DNA of 64,000 nucleotides from positions 71,511,719 through 71,575,718 of the forward strand of contig OY720348.1 of NCBI GenBank assembly GCA_963082975.1, in the 5' to 3' direction. Of the stretch, positions 21,257-32,778 are shown one piece after another. The notes under the pieces are model-generated. The model did no database searches. It saw only the letters and a program-made list of their open reading frames with translations, and was not told the DNA's origin. This stretch comes from Labia minor (Eukaryota > Arthropoda > Insecta > Dermaptera > Spongiphoridae). The translations under genes and the position numbers were made by a program. Numbering within the stretch: position 1 is the stretch's first letter; every line of letters begins with the position of its first letter.

Positions 21257-24200
21257 CTGCATTTATAAAATATAGAATATCTTTTATTTTTTATTTATTA
21301 ATAATTAAATTGATAAAGAAAATTTTTTTTCATTAGAAAAAAATAATCTAGATATTTATATATAATTGATAAATATATAAATATTTTCTTTTACAATTCG
21401 ATGAGAAACAATTTTTTATTTTATATTATTTTGTTATTTATTTTATATATTATGATATTTTATAGTCTAAGAGTGTTTAATTCTATATATTAATTTTAAT
21501 TAATTATAAGTGGCAAAGAGTCATGACGGCCTCTCCGTATATATATATTTATATCTTATCTATCTTATTATACCAGCAAAAATAGTATTTGTATTTTTTA
21601 AATATTAAATTGCTCTAAGGATTTTTTTGAAATTCACACCATAGATAACTTTTCTGTCTTTGGGTGCAATAATATATACGTTGAAGGGTTGAGTGTGACT
21701 GACCTTAAAAATAAAGATATGTTTGATAATTTTTTACATGATTAAAAATTGTATAAAACTGCTATATATAGAATTTCAGCTTGATTGAATCGCTGTAAAT
21801 ACACGGCGAATCACGCCCCAGCACGTGACGTGGTGCCATCAACAAAGAGCCAAACACGCGCTGGTTTAATAAATATTATTTATTTATTTTAATTTACCAT
21901 TTAATTTAAATATAATATATGTTATTTAATCCAATTCAAATTTGCGAGATAGTCGAGTGGAGACACTACAGATTTTTAGTTTTAGTGTAAATTTTTAGAA
22001 AAAATAATTAATATTAAAATGTATATCTACTAGATATACAATTTGTAACTAAATCGTTCAGATACTCACCATACTTTATTTCATATTTAAATTATTGAAA
22101 AAATATCTACAAAATAAAATAATTGCATTTAAAAAATTTTTGCGCATATGATTTTATTATATTAATGAAAAATATAGTTAAAAAAGGATGGTTATAATTA
22201 AGTTTTTTCATAATCAATCATAAAAATAAAATTTTTTAATTTAAAATTAATTATTCATTTAGAATTTAAACTTTTGAGTATTTAATTTGAAGACATGATT
22301 TATTTTTTATTTATTTATTTAATTTATCTTTGAATATTGTTTACTTTTCCCGAATCTCTAATCTGAATTAGAGAAAAGTTTCTTTTTATTAATTCGAATT
22401 CCTTATTGCCCTGTAATTAAAAGTAATAATTAATAAAGATTTTTTTATCAAACTAAAATATTTTTATAATTCTTAAATAAGTTTTTCTTACTTTAGTTGC
22501 CATTTGTTCATTATGATTTAAGACTCTCATTATTTTATGAAATGATGTTTTAGGAATTTTTTCCCATGTTGGATCTACACCAAATTCCTTTAATTCATTA
22601 TTAAGTTGCTGTTGAATTTCATCTTTAATTATTTGATATTCATTTTCGAGGTCGTTTTCACTTTTATTTTCATCATGTTTAATTCTCAACTTATGATGAT
22701 CCTCTTCCAACATAGTCTAAAAATAAAAATATTACATTATAAACATAAATTTAAAAAAATTTATAATTAAAGAAATCTTAATAAATATTCAAAATTACCT
22801 CCCCTCCTGAAGATGTTGATGTATCTGATAATTCACTCTGAGTACTTTCTTCAACAGAGTAATTTCTTGTAATTTCTGGATTCAAAATTTGTTTAATATC
22901 TAAATTTTTACCTACTCCCCTGTTATTTTCATCTGAATAAATAAATAAATATAAATTTAGGCAATTTTTGTGATTATAAATATTTAAAAAAAAAATTGAA
23001 GGGATACTTGATAAAATTTTATCCTCACTTCTACGAGGGTGGGGTGAAAAGTTTCCGGCCTGACCAAGAAAAACGATGTTTTTAAATTTTTTTTTGTTGC
23101 TTTATTTTTCAACATTCAAGATAGCTGAGACCTGTACGATGTCAGCTGAACGTGTGCGAAATATTTTGCACAAGCCTTTGAACATGGAAAGCTGTGTGCA
23201 ACGTGGGTGCCGCGTTTGCTAACGTTAAACCAAAAACCGACAATTTGGCGCTGTAGACGTAATCTAAACGAATTTTTGCGTTGATTCATACCTGTTGATG
23301 AAACTTAAATTAAATTTAATTAATTAATTAAATTAATTAGAACACCGTTATGAGAAATGTATCAGTGTTGATGAAGATTATGTTGAAAAATATAGCAAAA
23401 AAAAAATTTAAAAACATCGTTTTTTTTGGTCATGCCGGAAACTTTTTACCCCATCCTCGTATATTACCTTAAAACTGACCACTTTTCACCCAACTCTTTT
23501 TGTTTTCTACCCCATAATCATTTATTTTATTTGATATTTATACTGAAATTAATTAGATCTTTAGCTTAATAAAAAATTCAATAAATGATAAATTCGAAAT
23601 TAATTATAAATTTTTATTAAAGAAAATATTGTATTGACTGATTTGTTTAATTTAGAGGGAATGGTGTATTTAAAATATTTTAGTGCATTACCACTCAATC
23701 ATTTATATATAAAATTAATAAAACTTTCTTAATAACTCCCTAGTATCATGTTTTTTATAATAGAATTTAATTTAAATTATTACCATGGATGCTCTCACTT
23801 TCGTCCATCGACGAATCAAAATTAGTTACTGAAATATAAAATATATATATGTATATATATATATATTAATTCAAAACAAATTCCTTCTAATAAATAATAA
23901 ATTGATTTACCTTCATTTCGATTTGGAGATTGAATTTTTTCTATATCAGAAGTTATTCTTGAAGATTCTTTAGATCCTTTAACATTGAATTGTAAAAATA
24001 ATTAGGAATACAAAAGTATACATAATTAAATATCACATTAATTAGATTTTTAATAAATTAAAAATTGAAAAAGAAGAGAAAGTTTACCTTCAAATTCTTG
24101 AATAATATTTGAGACCAATTCTTTATTAACGTTATGATAAGGTAATGTATTGTTTGTAGATTGATGATGAACCTAAAAATAATAAATTGATCAAGTATTA

Positions 24201-25191
24201 ATACTATATTAATTAGAAATAAAAATAGGTATTTGAATAATATCTTGAATAAGGCTGTTGGCAAGCATCTATAAATGTATTCCATATTGATATTTTAGTA
24301 ATTTTAATTAATAACTAAGTTTAGGTTATTCTAGAAGACTAATTGAGTTTAATGGAAATAATGATTAAAATAATAATGAATGTATCTTGTTCTAATTCCA
24401 TGAATCTCAAATTTTAATATTACTCATCTAAATTTCTATAATTGTTTTATGAACTATCATCTTTCCTTTTTTATGTATATGACATATAGATAATAAATAT
24501 AGATAATTTGCCATCTGAATACTATAGTTTGTATTTTCATAATTGAATTAAATTTAATTTTATCTTACAAAATAATTTAAAGTATCTAGATGTCTTCTCT
24601 GGAAATGTTTTTTTAGAAAACCATTTGCTTTAAATATTTTTCCACAACAACACTAAAACATATAAGAAATATGAAATATATGCAATATATGTCAAAAAAT
24701 TAATAATAATTCAAGATAATAATTCAAGGTATATACCTGATAAAGGGATTTTCCATAAAATAAGTTTTCCTCTTTAACACTATCATTTTCCAGTTGAAGT
24801 TGAGTCTAAACATTATAAAAATATTCAAGTTCGTGTGTAAATAAAGAATTTATCAAAAAATATAAAATGTGATTTTATTAATACAATAAATGATTAAATG
24901 TAAATAATAACTCACATTTTCTATAATATTCTGTAACAGTCGTTGTGTGTTTTGTTTGTCATTAATAAGAAGTGAAATTAATTTTTCATAAATTCCGAAA
25001 GTTTTTTTTAATAATGCAACATCCCCCAAAGCAATTATCTCATCTATATTAATATGTTGTATATATTTACTTAATTTTTCAATATTATCCATAGAATTAA
25101 TGTCTACAATAATTAAATTTATTAAAAAAAGTAAAATTAAAATCAAAAATATAAATAAGAGTTCAATACCTATACAATTTAATTCACTCAT
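21167..25191 (-). CDS. DZIP1/DZIP1L-like zinc-finger protein (11 exons)
   Basis: Exons, in transcript order, are 25170-25191 (ATG), 24916-25103, 24737-24805, 24569-24652, 24088-24172, 23911-23976, 23784-23828, 22799-22932, 22492-22716, 22345-22410 and 21167-21256 (TAA). All are bounded by AG/GT and all join in phase, giving 1074 bases and 357 residues. The zinc finger (94-114, GKIFKANGFLKKHFQRRH) and the block LNNELKEFGVDP..IP..SFHKIMRVL (269-294) match in order the two conserved landmarks of DZIP1/DZIP1L, proteins of the ciliary base needed for ciliogenesis and Hedgehog signalling. Vertebrate DZIP1 is about 870 residues, so this version is short; the long coiled coil after the finger is mostly missing. 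The last two exons are less certain, and an additional N-terminal exon cannot be excluded. Confidence 0.8.
21700..21975 (+). repeat. Family A repeat, copy 2
   Basis: From ACCTTAAAAATAAAGATATG through the GCACGTGACGTGGTGCCATC core to GAGATAGTCGAGTGGAGAC. It sits in the last intron proposed for the DZIP1-like gene. Confidence 0.6.
22345..22410 (-). CDS. DZIP1-like gene, probable exon 10
   Basis: A 66-base open stretch in the required phase lies between AATTACAG|GGC and GGAAAA|GTAAAC. It reads GNKEFELIKRNFSLIQIRDS then GK. In DZIP1 the equivalent block is followed by a similar F..I R segment, which supports it. The exon is short, so cDNA is the deciding test. Confidence 0.6.
22492..22716 (-). 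CDS. DZIP1-like gene, C-terminal conserved exon
   Basis: The acceptor is TTTTTAG|ACT and the donor ACTAAA|GTAAGA. It is the longest exon, 75 codons, rich in Glu/Lys and coiled-coil-like at its start (EEDHHKLRIKHDENKSEND). The second half, QQLNNELKEFGVDPTWEKIP then SFHKIMRVLNHNEQ, follows the pattern of the conserved DZIP1 C-terminal block (L-x-x-LGI/GV-x-P..I....F..V). Confidence 0.82.
23032..23461 (+). mobile_element. Internally deleted mariner in a DZIP1-like intron
   Basis: Inverted ends of about 28 bases (TACGAGGGTGGGGTGAAAAG.. / ..CTTTTTACCCCATCCTCGTA) flank 430 bases. The interior retains a translated stretch resembling mariner transposase (NILHKPLNMES, then LTLNQKPTIWRCRRNLNEFL read across frames), including part of the region before the first catalytic Asp. 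A real open frame is gone. It sits between exons 22799-22932 and 23784-23828. Confidence 0.85.
24569..24652 (-). CDS. DZIP1-like gene, C2H2 zinc-finger exon
   Basis: Bounded by TTTTAG|TGT and TTTT|GTAAGA, this exon encodes CCCGKIFKANGFLKKHFQRR followed by H. The F..L..H...H half and the QRRH ending match the single zinc finger of DZIP1 proteins, which there follows YQC. Here YQ comes from the previous exon (24737-24805). The first knuckle is C-C-C, so it is one residue shorter than the usual C-x2-C. Confidence 0.82.
24916..25103 (-). CDS. DZIP1-like gene, N-terminal helical exon
   Basis: The acceptor TTGTAG|AC follows a 66-base intron after the 22-base first exon (MSELNCI). The donor is AAAAT|GTGAGT. 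The peptide is helical (EKLSKYIQHINIDEIIALGD, then LLKKTFGIYEKLISLLIND), in the position of the Dzip1_N domain. A longer open frame reads through the small intron and would add a hydrophobic stretch (LLFIFLILILLFLINL). I reject that reading because it is intron sequence with good splice sites. Confidence 0.72.
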
Positions 25192-25914
25192 TTTTGTTTT
25201 TAATGAATCTATAAAATTAATGAAACTTAAATATTAATTTAAAAAAAAAATTATAAATTAGTTTAAATTGTTCATTTAAAAAAATATTTATTTATACATT
25301 TTAAATTTAAAATATTTTAAATAAATACAACAAAAGATAGTCACGATTGAACGAATGACAGTTGGGTGGTCAACAGAACAACAATAAAAAATATACAATA
25401 AACAATTTAATATTAAAATTACTTAATACTACTGTTTATTTTGATTAATATTTATATTAATTTTAAATCTGTTTTTTATGTAAAATAATTTTAAATTTTA
25501 AATTATGAATTTTAGTTTCTCATGGTTGACACTTGTAAACCTAAAAAGGCGCTAATTTTAATATATTTCTTTTGAGATATATATATATATATCTAAATAT
25601 ATATATATATATAACTTATAGTGAATATTATTAAGTAAATACTTAAATAATAAGGAACTGATGCCGACACCGAAACATTATCATAAGTTAAACATTTAAT
25701 TATTATTTTTATATTATTTATTTGAATCAATTTGCATTAATACTCGTTTAATGAAAATTTGATATATATAAGGTAAAAATTAAATATTTTATTAATACAT
25801 AGTTTAATTGTTATAGTTTAAAAACTATTTATGGATAAAGTAAAAAAACTATATAGAATCATATTTTTTTTGTATTTTTAATTGTTTCTTTTATTTAAAT
25901 TCTCTTTATAATTG
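25192..25914. other. Upstream flank of the DZIP1-like gene
   Basis: AT-rich DNA with (TA)n tracts near 25578-25613. The promoter of the minus-strand gene should lie here, but no clear motif is visible. Confidence 0.35.
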
Positions 25915-26104
25915 GGAAAAACCCATATTGGTATAATTGAGGACATTGAAATATCTTTCTGTATCCTTAATTTATGCAACTAAGTATTCTGCTCTTAAAG
26001 AGATCTACAACAAAGAGGAAGATTCGTTTGCATAAACTAACAACCCAGAGGGGATATTTCAATTTAACTGAGTATACCTCCTCGTAGTAGTGTTTCCCAC
26101 TGTA
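25915..26104. mobile_element. Small fold-back element
   Basis: The left arm (GGGAAAAACCC...GGTATAATTGAGG...TTGAAATAT...TTTATGCAAC) reappears inverted on the right (GTTTGCATAAA...ATATTTCAA...GAGTATACCTCC...TTTCCCAC). The arms are about 70 bases and imperfect. There is no frame. Confidence 0.55.
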
Positions 26105-26831
26105 AGTCCCAAGAGGACAATTTAATTGTTAAAGGGTGGATTTCAAAACTTATATATTTTATTGGTGATGATTAGGATTTTATAAAAACATTATTATAAA
26201 TTTTAAAATATTACCTATAGTCATAATGTGAAAGTAAATTAAAATTTTTTGTTAATTATTGAAAAAATATTCAGCTGTTAAAAATAATAAAACGTTTCTT
26301 TTAAATCAATATATACTTGAGGGATTAGTATTTTATGTATTTATCTTTATAATAAGCGCATTCGCTTATGAATTTATTATCATTAATAATATCCTCCACT
26401 CATTATGAACAATTAATAAATAATATCGAATAATTGTATTTATATTAATAAGATGTATATTCATTTGTTAAATATTACTATTATTAAAAATGATTAAACA
26501 TTCTCTCGACCCTTTCAAAGATTGTTATCGATTTTTGGAGGTTTAGTGAAATATGAAATAATTTGACAGGTAGATATCGCTATCACTTTTTTTTTTTATT
26601 TTATTTGAAGAGTAGATCTCGAATACAAACAAGTTGGCCACCCCTGTCAAGTGGGATATGATATATATAAAGTAAATATAAGTATTGTCCGAAAAAATAA
26701 AAATAAATTGATAATTTGAGATTTTAATATGTTTTGAGATCCTCTGAATTTAAAAAGAGCATTTTTCTATAGTAATATATTATTTTTTATTTTTGTCTAT
26801 TCTTTGGTTGTTTGGGTCTAGAAAACTAGTA

Positions 26832-27322
26832 GGTTGATGCAATTATCCGAGGTTTATACTGAAGCGTTTTTCATCAATGAAAAGTAGGGTTTCGTTTATT
26901 ATTTTTGTATGAAAATAATCTTTTCTTTTTCGTCATATTATGCTCTACCACTTGGGGAACGGATGGAGAGTAGCACAGTCATTTCTCGATCTCAACGAAC
27001 TTTTTCGCAAAGGCAGTGTAGGGAGTGGTTTGCCTCTTTCAAATCAGGTGATACCAGCTTGGAGGATAAGCCAGGATGAGGTTGGCTATTGAATTTCGAC
27101 GATCAGGCTATGTCGTATGTATGGTGGAACAGAAGAGAAATTATCCATTAAAAAGTTCGTTGAGATCGCGAAATGATTGCTGCTTTCCATCTTTTTTGAA
27201 GTTATAGAGCATTATATAGCAAATAATAATAAAAAAACAATAGTAAAGATTATTTTCATACAAAAATAATAAACGAAACCAAAAACGATCCAATAAAAAC
27301 TCAGGATAATTATACATCAACC
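26832..27322 (+). mobile_element. Mariner deletion derivative with long inverted ends
   Basis: Ends starting GGTTGATG are inverted at 27315-27322, and the inner parts (GTTTCGTTTATTATTTTTGT and its complement) extend the inverted repeat to nearly 100 bases with gaps. The interior reads RSQRTFSQRQCREWFASFKS then GDTSLEDKPG, the N-terminal DNA-binding region of mariner transposases. The catalytic region is deleted. Confidence 0.85.
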
Positions 27323-27428
27323 AAATATTTATCTAATCTTTCACATGTTGGTGTTACTTTTTTTAATTTTTTAATTTTACCAGAGTAATTATTTAAATTC
27401 AATTATATTTATTAGTTATTAATTCACA

Positions 27429-27676
27429 GGATGGGAGGTAGCGTAGCTGGCTCCCATTCTCGTGGTGCCGGATCTGGCAATGGAATTTCTCTAGCTGGAG
27501 TCTATGGGACGGAGTCAACCCAGCCTCCAGGAACAACATTGAGAAGCTACTTGATAAATAGTAGCGCCTTCGATCAAGAAAATCAACCAGGTTGGTTGGA
27601 CCCGTTGTACTGTAGGACACCTCATTTATATAACCGACTTGATAGGCGACGTACAAAAGTCTGAGATATTTTTTTC
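27429..27676 (+). mobile_element. tRNA-derived SINE, copy 3, with 10-bp target duplication
   Basis: Flanked by TTAATTCACA at 27419-27428 and 27677-27686. It has the family landmarks GTCTATGGGACGGAGTCAAC, AGAAGCTACTTGATA and a 3' end of GTACAAAAGTCTGAG plus T run. Two open frames through it are incidental. Confidence 0.82.
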
Positions 27677-27879
27677 TTAATTCACATATTATTATTATTT
27701 ATATAATTAATTAATACTCTTATTATTCATTTTTTATTTTATTTATTTATCTTTTAATCAAGTTCAATGAATGTATATATAATTTTCGTCGACCGCTTAA
27801 TAATTAATATAGAATCTATTTTCTTTAACAATTATAAATTATTTATTGTACAGCTTTTTTATATATGACAATAAAAAAT

Positions 27880-28065
27880 ATCTAGCGATGAAAGGCAGCC
27901 AAGGAAGATGAATTTTGATAAAATGATATCAGTCAGGATGCTATTTACTGCTGTGCCCCGGGGCGTATTACTCTATGCTGCATGATGAGAGAAAAATCGT
28001 TAAAAGACAATTTATGATGGATAATAAATGATAATACTAATGGTCCTTGCACATGGTGTCCATTT
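27880..28065. promoter_or_regulatory. Non-repetitive block, possible conserved regulatory element
   Basis: A segment of higher complexity than its surroundings, with several homeodomain-type cores (TTTATGATGG, ATAATAAATGATAATAC) and no open frame. Regulatory function is inferred only from composition. Confidence 0.25.
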
Positions 28066-28565
28066 TAAATAATAATAATAATTATTATTATTGTAATAGA
28101 ATTCAATTTCAGTAGTTGAAAATGTTTTCATTATTATAGGTTATGAAAACAGTGTGATGCGATTATTTATGATTTTTTTTTTGCTGTCCGATTAAATAAT
28201 GAAACTTAATTTTTCAACAAGCAAATATTTATATATATTTTTTTTATTTTCATATTTGAAATATAATTATAACATTTGCATTAAAAATTTCCTTTTTTTT
28301 ATTTAATTTAAAAAGTGGAATGGTATATGATGCCAATAAATATTTATTTTTCTTTGATCCATTAATATTACGAAACCTACCAGTTTTTTATTTTATAAAA
28401 ATAATAAGTGAATTATTTATTGAAGGTGATTATTAATTCATTGATAAAACAGGTGAAAAAAAAAAATAAAAGTTTACTTCTTAATCATGCAATGGAGCTT
28501 GATAGAAAATTATTTATTTATTTCTCTCTCCGTTTCTGTCGTAAATAAATATCGTAGAAATGGAT

Positions 28566-28596
28566 GTGTTAGTGCTAGTGTTAGTGTGTGTGTGTG

Positions 28597-28630
<34 letters not shown>
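28566..28630. repeat. (TG)n microsatellite
   Basis: Two TG runs separated by TTAG, beside TAGTGT variants. The minus-strand open frame across it (poly His-Thr) is an artefact of the repeat. Confidence 0.9.
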
Positions 28631-28633
<3 letters not shown>

Positions 28634-28734
28634 ATTTGATAGGTTTGGTGTCTTTGAATCTATGTTCAATTGGCATCGATCGAGAATAAATCCAGATGCA
28701 CATTCTGTGACAGACAACCACTTGGGTTAAGCAC

Positions 28735-28925
28735 ATATTTTATATTACTCTTTACGTGTAGCAGTGTGTGTGCATGGTTGTTTCCGTGTGGGTGAGTGCG
28801 GCTAATTGCCATGTCGGCGGTCTCCCTTCCTGTTAATTGCTTGTTTACTGCACTCCCAACCTACCCTTATCGTAGAAACATTCATCCCTTGGGTCATGGG
28901 CAAACTCACAGTGCATTAACCATTT
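28735..28925. other. Higher-G+C non-repetitive block
   Basis: The stretch with GTGGGTGAGTGCGG and GTCGGCGGTCTCCC is clearly less AT-rich than its flanks. It could be an untranslated exon or regulatory DNA; GTGAGT at about 28791 is a possible donor. There is no coding frame. Confidence 0.25.
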
Positions 28926-29802
28926 TCACACTCTGTTTCAAAATACCTATTCTATTTTGAAGAAAAGAAATTATACCATTTCATTCATTTCTTTATCATC
29001 GGTACATTTTAATTTCAGTAAAGAATTTTTGATTTTCAAATGAAAATAGAAAAATACGATAAAATAAAGATTTTTTTTTTTAAAGTTATTTGACAAAAGC
29101 CAAAAAAATAAAAAAAAATAAATAAATAAATTTCAGAAATAGCAAATGTATTAGAAAATAAACTTTTGAAATTTTTTTAAATATGAATCTTAATTAAAAA
29201 TAAATAGATAAATAAATAATTTGATTAATTAATTTAATTATACTGTCTTTAAGTGGCGTAGTATGGTTTCTAAATTCCCCTCCCTCCATTAAACTACATA
29301 CATACATAAATTGAAAATACTGAAAAGATTAACACAAAGACAAACACTTAAAGGATTTTTCCATCAAAAATACATTTTTGAAGTGAAAACTTCTTTAGCG
29401 GCGTTGAGCACTTTTGCGGGATGGGGAAAAAGTATAGAACTCGCGTGAGATTCCAAAACGACCGACCGACCGACCCGACCGATATACGCATGCGCAATAC
29501 GCCAGAATGTTAGACACTAAACTTCTGATACATTCTTTACAAAATTTTACATATTTGCCATATTAAATATTATTATTTATATTTACATTAATAATCAGTA
29601 TTACTAAATTATGTATATATAAAATAAAATATTTTAATATATTATTATGTGTTAAATTATATTAAATTAATTTCTAATATATTTATATAATTTAAAATTA
29701 ATTTCAGAATATATATATATATATTAAATTATATACTATATATAATATATTATATAATATATATTTTAATAAATTAATTTTTAAATATGTGTGTGTGTGT
29801 GT

Positions 29803-30330
29803 GTGTGACCGTAAAAATAAAGATATATGTTTGATAATTTTTCACAGGATTAATAATTGTATAAAACTGCTATATATAGAATTTCAGCTTGATAGAATCG
29901 CTGAAAGTACCAGAATTAATTTTTTAACACTGGAAATCTCACGCGCCAACACGTGACGTGGTGCCATCAACAAAGAGCCAAACACTCCACTATCCACTCG
30001 ACTATCTCGCAAATTTGAATTTGATTAAATAATATTTATTAATATTAATATTTAATAAATATTATTTATAAATATTATTTATAACATCAAAAACATCAAA
30101 ATCTCAACATCGAAAATTGAATTGCTGAAAGTACCAGAATTAATTTTTTAACACTGGAAATCTCACGCGCCAACACGTGACGTGGTGCCATCAAAAAAGA
30201 GCCAAACTTTCCCTGGTTTAATAAATATTATTTATTAATTTTAATTTATAATTGAATTAATTTAATTTAATTTAAATTAATATATGTTATTTAATCCAAT
30301 TCAAATTTGCGAGATATGCTGAATATGCTT
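29803..30330 (+). repeat. Family A repeats, copies 3 and 4, rearranged
   Basis: Two cores with CGCGCCAACACGTGACGTGG lie 180-200 bases apart. After the first, the text switches to the inverted other end (CCACTCGACTATCTCGCAAA), so one copy has a fold-back rearrangement. Both are preceded by GAATTAATTTTTTAACACTG. Confidence 0.6.
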
Positions 30331-30639
30331 TTAAATAAAAAAAAATTTCAAGAAAGTAATTGGAATTATTAATATTAAGAATCAATAAATAAATTTATTA
30401 AATATACATTTAAACATGTAAATTAATTTATATATAAATTTAATAAATATTCAAACAATAATTGAAACAATATAAATAAAACGATTCAATATTTTACTTA
30501 CATTGTGATTTATATTTTTATTTTTATTACAACTATTATTATGGGTATGTTATTTTTGGCAGTTTAAAAAAAATTAAAAATATTAATAAAATTTATCAAA
30601 ATAATAAGTTGAAAAGATTTCCAATTATTTTTATTTATT

Positions 30640-30880
30640 TATTGTAAATTTTTCAATGTAACCATGGTAACCATAAATAGACTTTTACCAAAATATTACT
30701 AATTAAATTAATTTTGGATAAATTAATTTTGGATTTAACTACACTAAAACCTTTCCTGGGACGCCCACAACAATCCCTGAAAGTTTCATCGCAATCGGTC
30801 GGGTAGTTTTTGAGTATTTGACAGACACACACACAGACAGACAGACAGACAGACATATATATATATATTCATACACATCG
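30640..30880 (+). mobile_element. Transposon 3'-tail remnant ending in (CAGA)n and (TA)n
   Basis: The text AAGTTTCATCGCAATCGGTC, GGGTAGTTTTTGAGTATTTG and then CAGACA repeats is the kind of 3' tail seen on many invertebrate non-LTR and related elements. There is no coding region. Confidence 0.4.
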
Positions 30881-31084
30881 TATTTTTAATATTTTTGTAA
30901 TAATAATCAGTTTGCTGAAAAAAATAATTATGAATTTTATATATATATATATATATATACGTATATAAATTTCATTTTTCTCGTGAAGCTGGTGCGCATT
31001 CCGTCTGCTTTCAAATTTCTTACGCACAAGTTTTCACTTCTGTCGGCCAGTCCCACGACTGCCAATTTTTTTTATTGTATAGTG

Positions 31085-31332
31085 CAGTGTTTCTCAACCT
31101 TTTAGTATTCACGGCCCAATTTTCAATCATAATTTTCACCTCACCCCATCGGAAATGTTTCAGAGCATCGTAAACTCATCTGACCTTTTTTTTAGAACCA
31201 TAATCGAAAATGTTCAAAAGTTTGCCTACAAAATCATCTTACCTTTTTTTTTAGAACTATATTGAAAAAAAGTCGGGAATTTTCTCTTGGATATGCTCGC
31301 CCCCCCCCCCCCCCCCAGGTTGAGAATCGCTG
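31085..31332. mobile_element. hAT-type MITE, third family, with 8-bp duplication
   Basis: The ends are CAGTGTTTCTCAACCTTTTAG and AGGTTGAGAATCGCTG; the 8-base repeat GTATAGTG lies at 31077-31084 and 31333-31340. A C run lies just inside the right end. Confidence 0.9.
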
Positions 31333-31340
31333 GTATAGTG

Positions 31341-32630
31341 TACAGGGTACAAATAAAGATGGCATATATATATAAATATTATTTATTGTGAAATTTTGCC
31401 ACCCTTAAAAAGTGCCGCGCCCAGGAAGGGCTACGCACTTCACCACTGACGTCTCTTTTTGTATAATAATAGTAAAAATAATATTGTTATTATATAAATA
31501 TTATAAGAATATTTTAAAATGTATTTTTCTATTTTTATTTTTAAAGAGTTGGTAATTTTTTCTATTTATTTTTGTAGTTGTCGCATCGGTTGTCATTCAA
31601 ACGAGAGAAATAGAATATTTTAGTTGCATAACTTCCAGGCGTGTCCATAGATATATTTACCACATCACATCTGTCAAACAAGAAAACATCCCGATTACAG
31701 TTTCTTTTTATTTATTCAAGTAATACATAATTTTTATATTTCATTTCAATTTCTCGGAAAAATTTAAAACATTCCTAATTAAAACCAATCATTTTTTTCT
31801 TTGTATTAATATTATATAATATATTATATATTATCATAATATATAATAATTATACAAATGTTTTTGTTTATTTTTTGTTTGTTTTTTTTTCTTTTTGTTC
31901 TCATAGGAATTTTATCATTTCAATCTAATCTAACATTCCATAAAGTCTCGTCAATGTAAATTTTTTCTGATGTATTTACTTAATAATGAATTTCTATAAC
32001 ATATTTTTACTATTCTATGATTAATCAATTTCATTCTTTATTTTTCAAATTTATTTTCTTAAAAAATATTTATTTTTAAATTTAAATTTTTATAAAAATG
32101 ATTTTATGATTTTTAAAAATACACCTTCTGACAAAGTCCAAGTTTTATATTACATGAAATTGCAATAATTAATTGCACTATCTATGTAATCAATTATTTT
32201 TTTAATTTTAATGATTAGACAATAAATAGATATTAATTAATCAAAAAAAAATTGAGTAAATAAATTGTTATTTTTTTATATATATTATCTTCCTGTTTAT
32301 ATCTTTTAGACTTATATTTTTAATTCCTCAATATTCATTATTTTTTCAAAAATCATAATAATAAAAATTAATTTTAATTATAAATTTAAAATATAAAAAA
32401 AATTTCAGCGCGTGATATATAATATTAAATTCTTCTAATAGTAATCTTAATTAAAAATTTATAGTTTCTGATGGGAGGTGGTGCTTTAAAATATTTTTAA
32501 ATATCTATAAAATATATATTGGATGAAAAATCGCGTCCTTAAGCGGTATGACATTTTAGAATTTTTTCTATCCAAATTTATATCAAATTTAATATACTAT
32601 AGATATACTATCATATATTATAATTATAGT
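31341..32630. other. AT-rich DNA without a gene
   Basis: Contains a small hAT-like relic near 31395-31445 (GTGCCGCGCCCAGGAAGGG) and long A/T runs. No exon is recognised. Confidence 0.45.
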
Positions 32631-32638
32631 ATAATATT

Positions 32639-32778
32639 CAGGGCCGTGACAAGAGCAAAAAACAGAATGAGCACTCCCATCTTGTCAATTTTTATTAGAA
32701 TTGCTATGGATTTCGCGCCCACTAAAATATGGCGCCCGGGGCGGCCGTCTCCTTCCCTCCCCGATTAAAACGGCCCTG
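32639..32778. mobile_element. 140-bp hAT-type MITE with 8-bp duplication
   Basis: CAGGGCCGTGA and its inverted TAAAACGGCCCTG end the element, and ATAATATT is repeated at 32631-32638 and 32779-32786. The interior TATGGCGCCCGGGGCGGCC recurs in relics at 15890 and, in part, near 44895. Confidence 0.88.

Noticed and set aside
25104-25169. Hydrophobic stretch (membrane-segment-like) near the start of the DZIP1-like gene
   Set aside because: It arises only if a 66-base AT-rich intron is read through; good GT/AG sites flank it and removal keeps the frame.
28514-28717. Minus-strand frame rich in His-Thr
   Set aside because: Produced by the (TG)n microsatellite.
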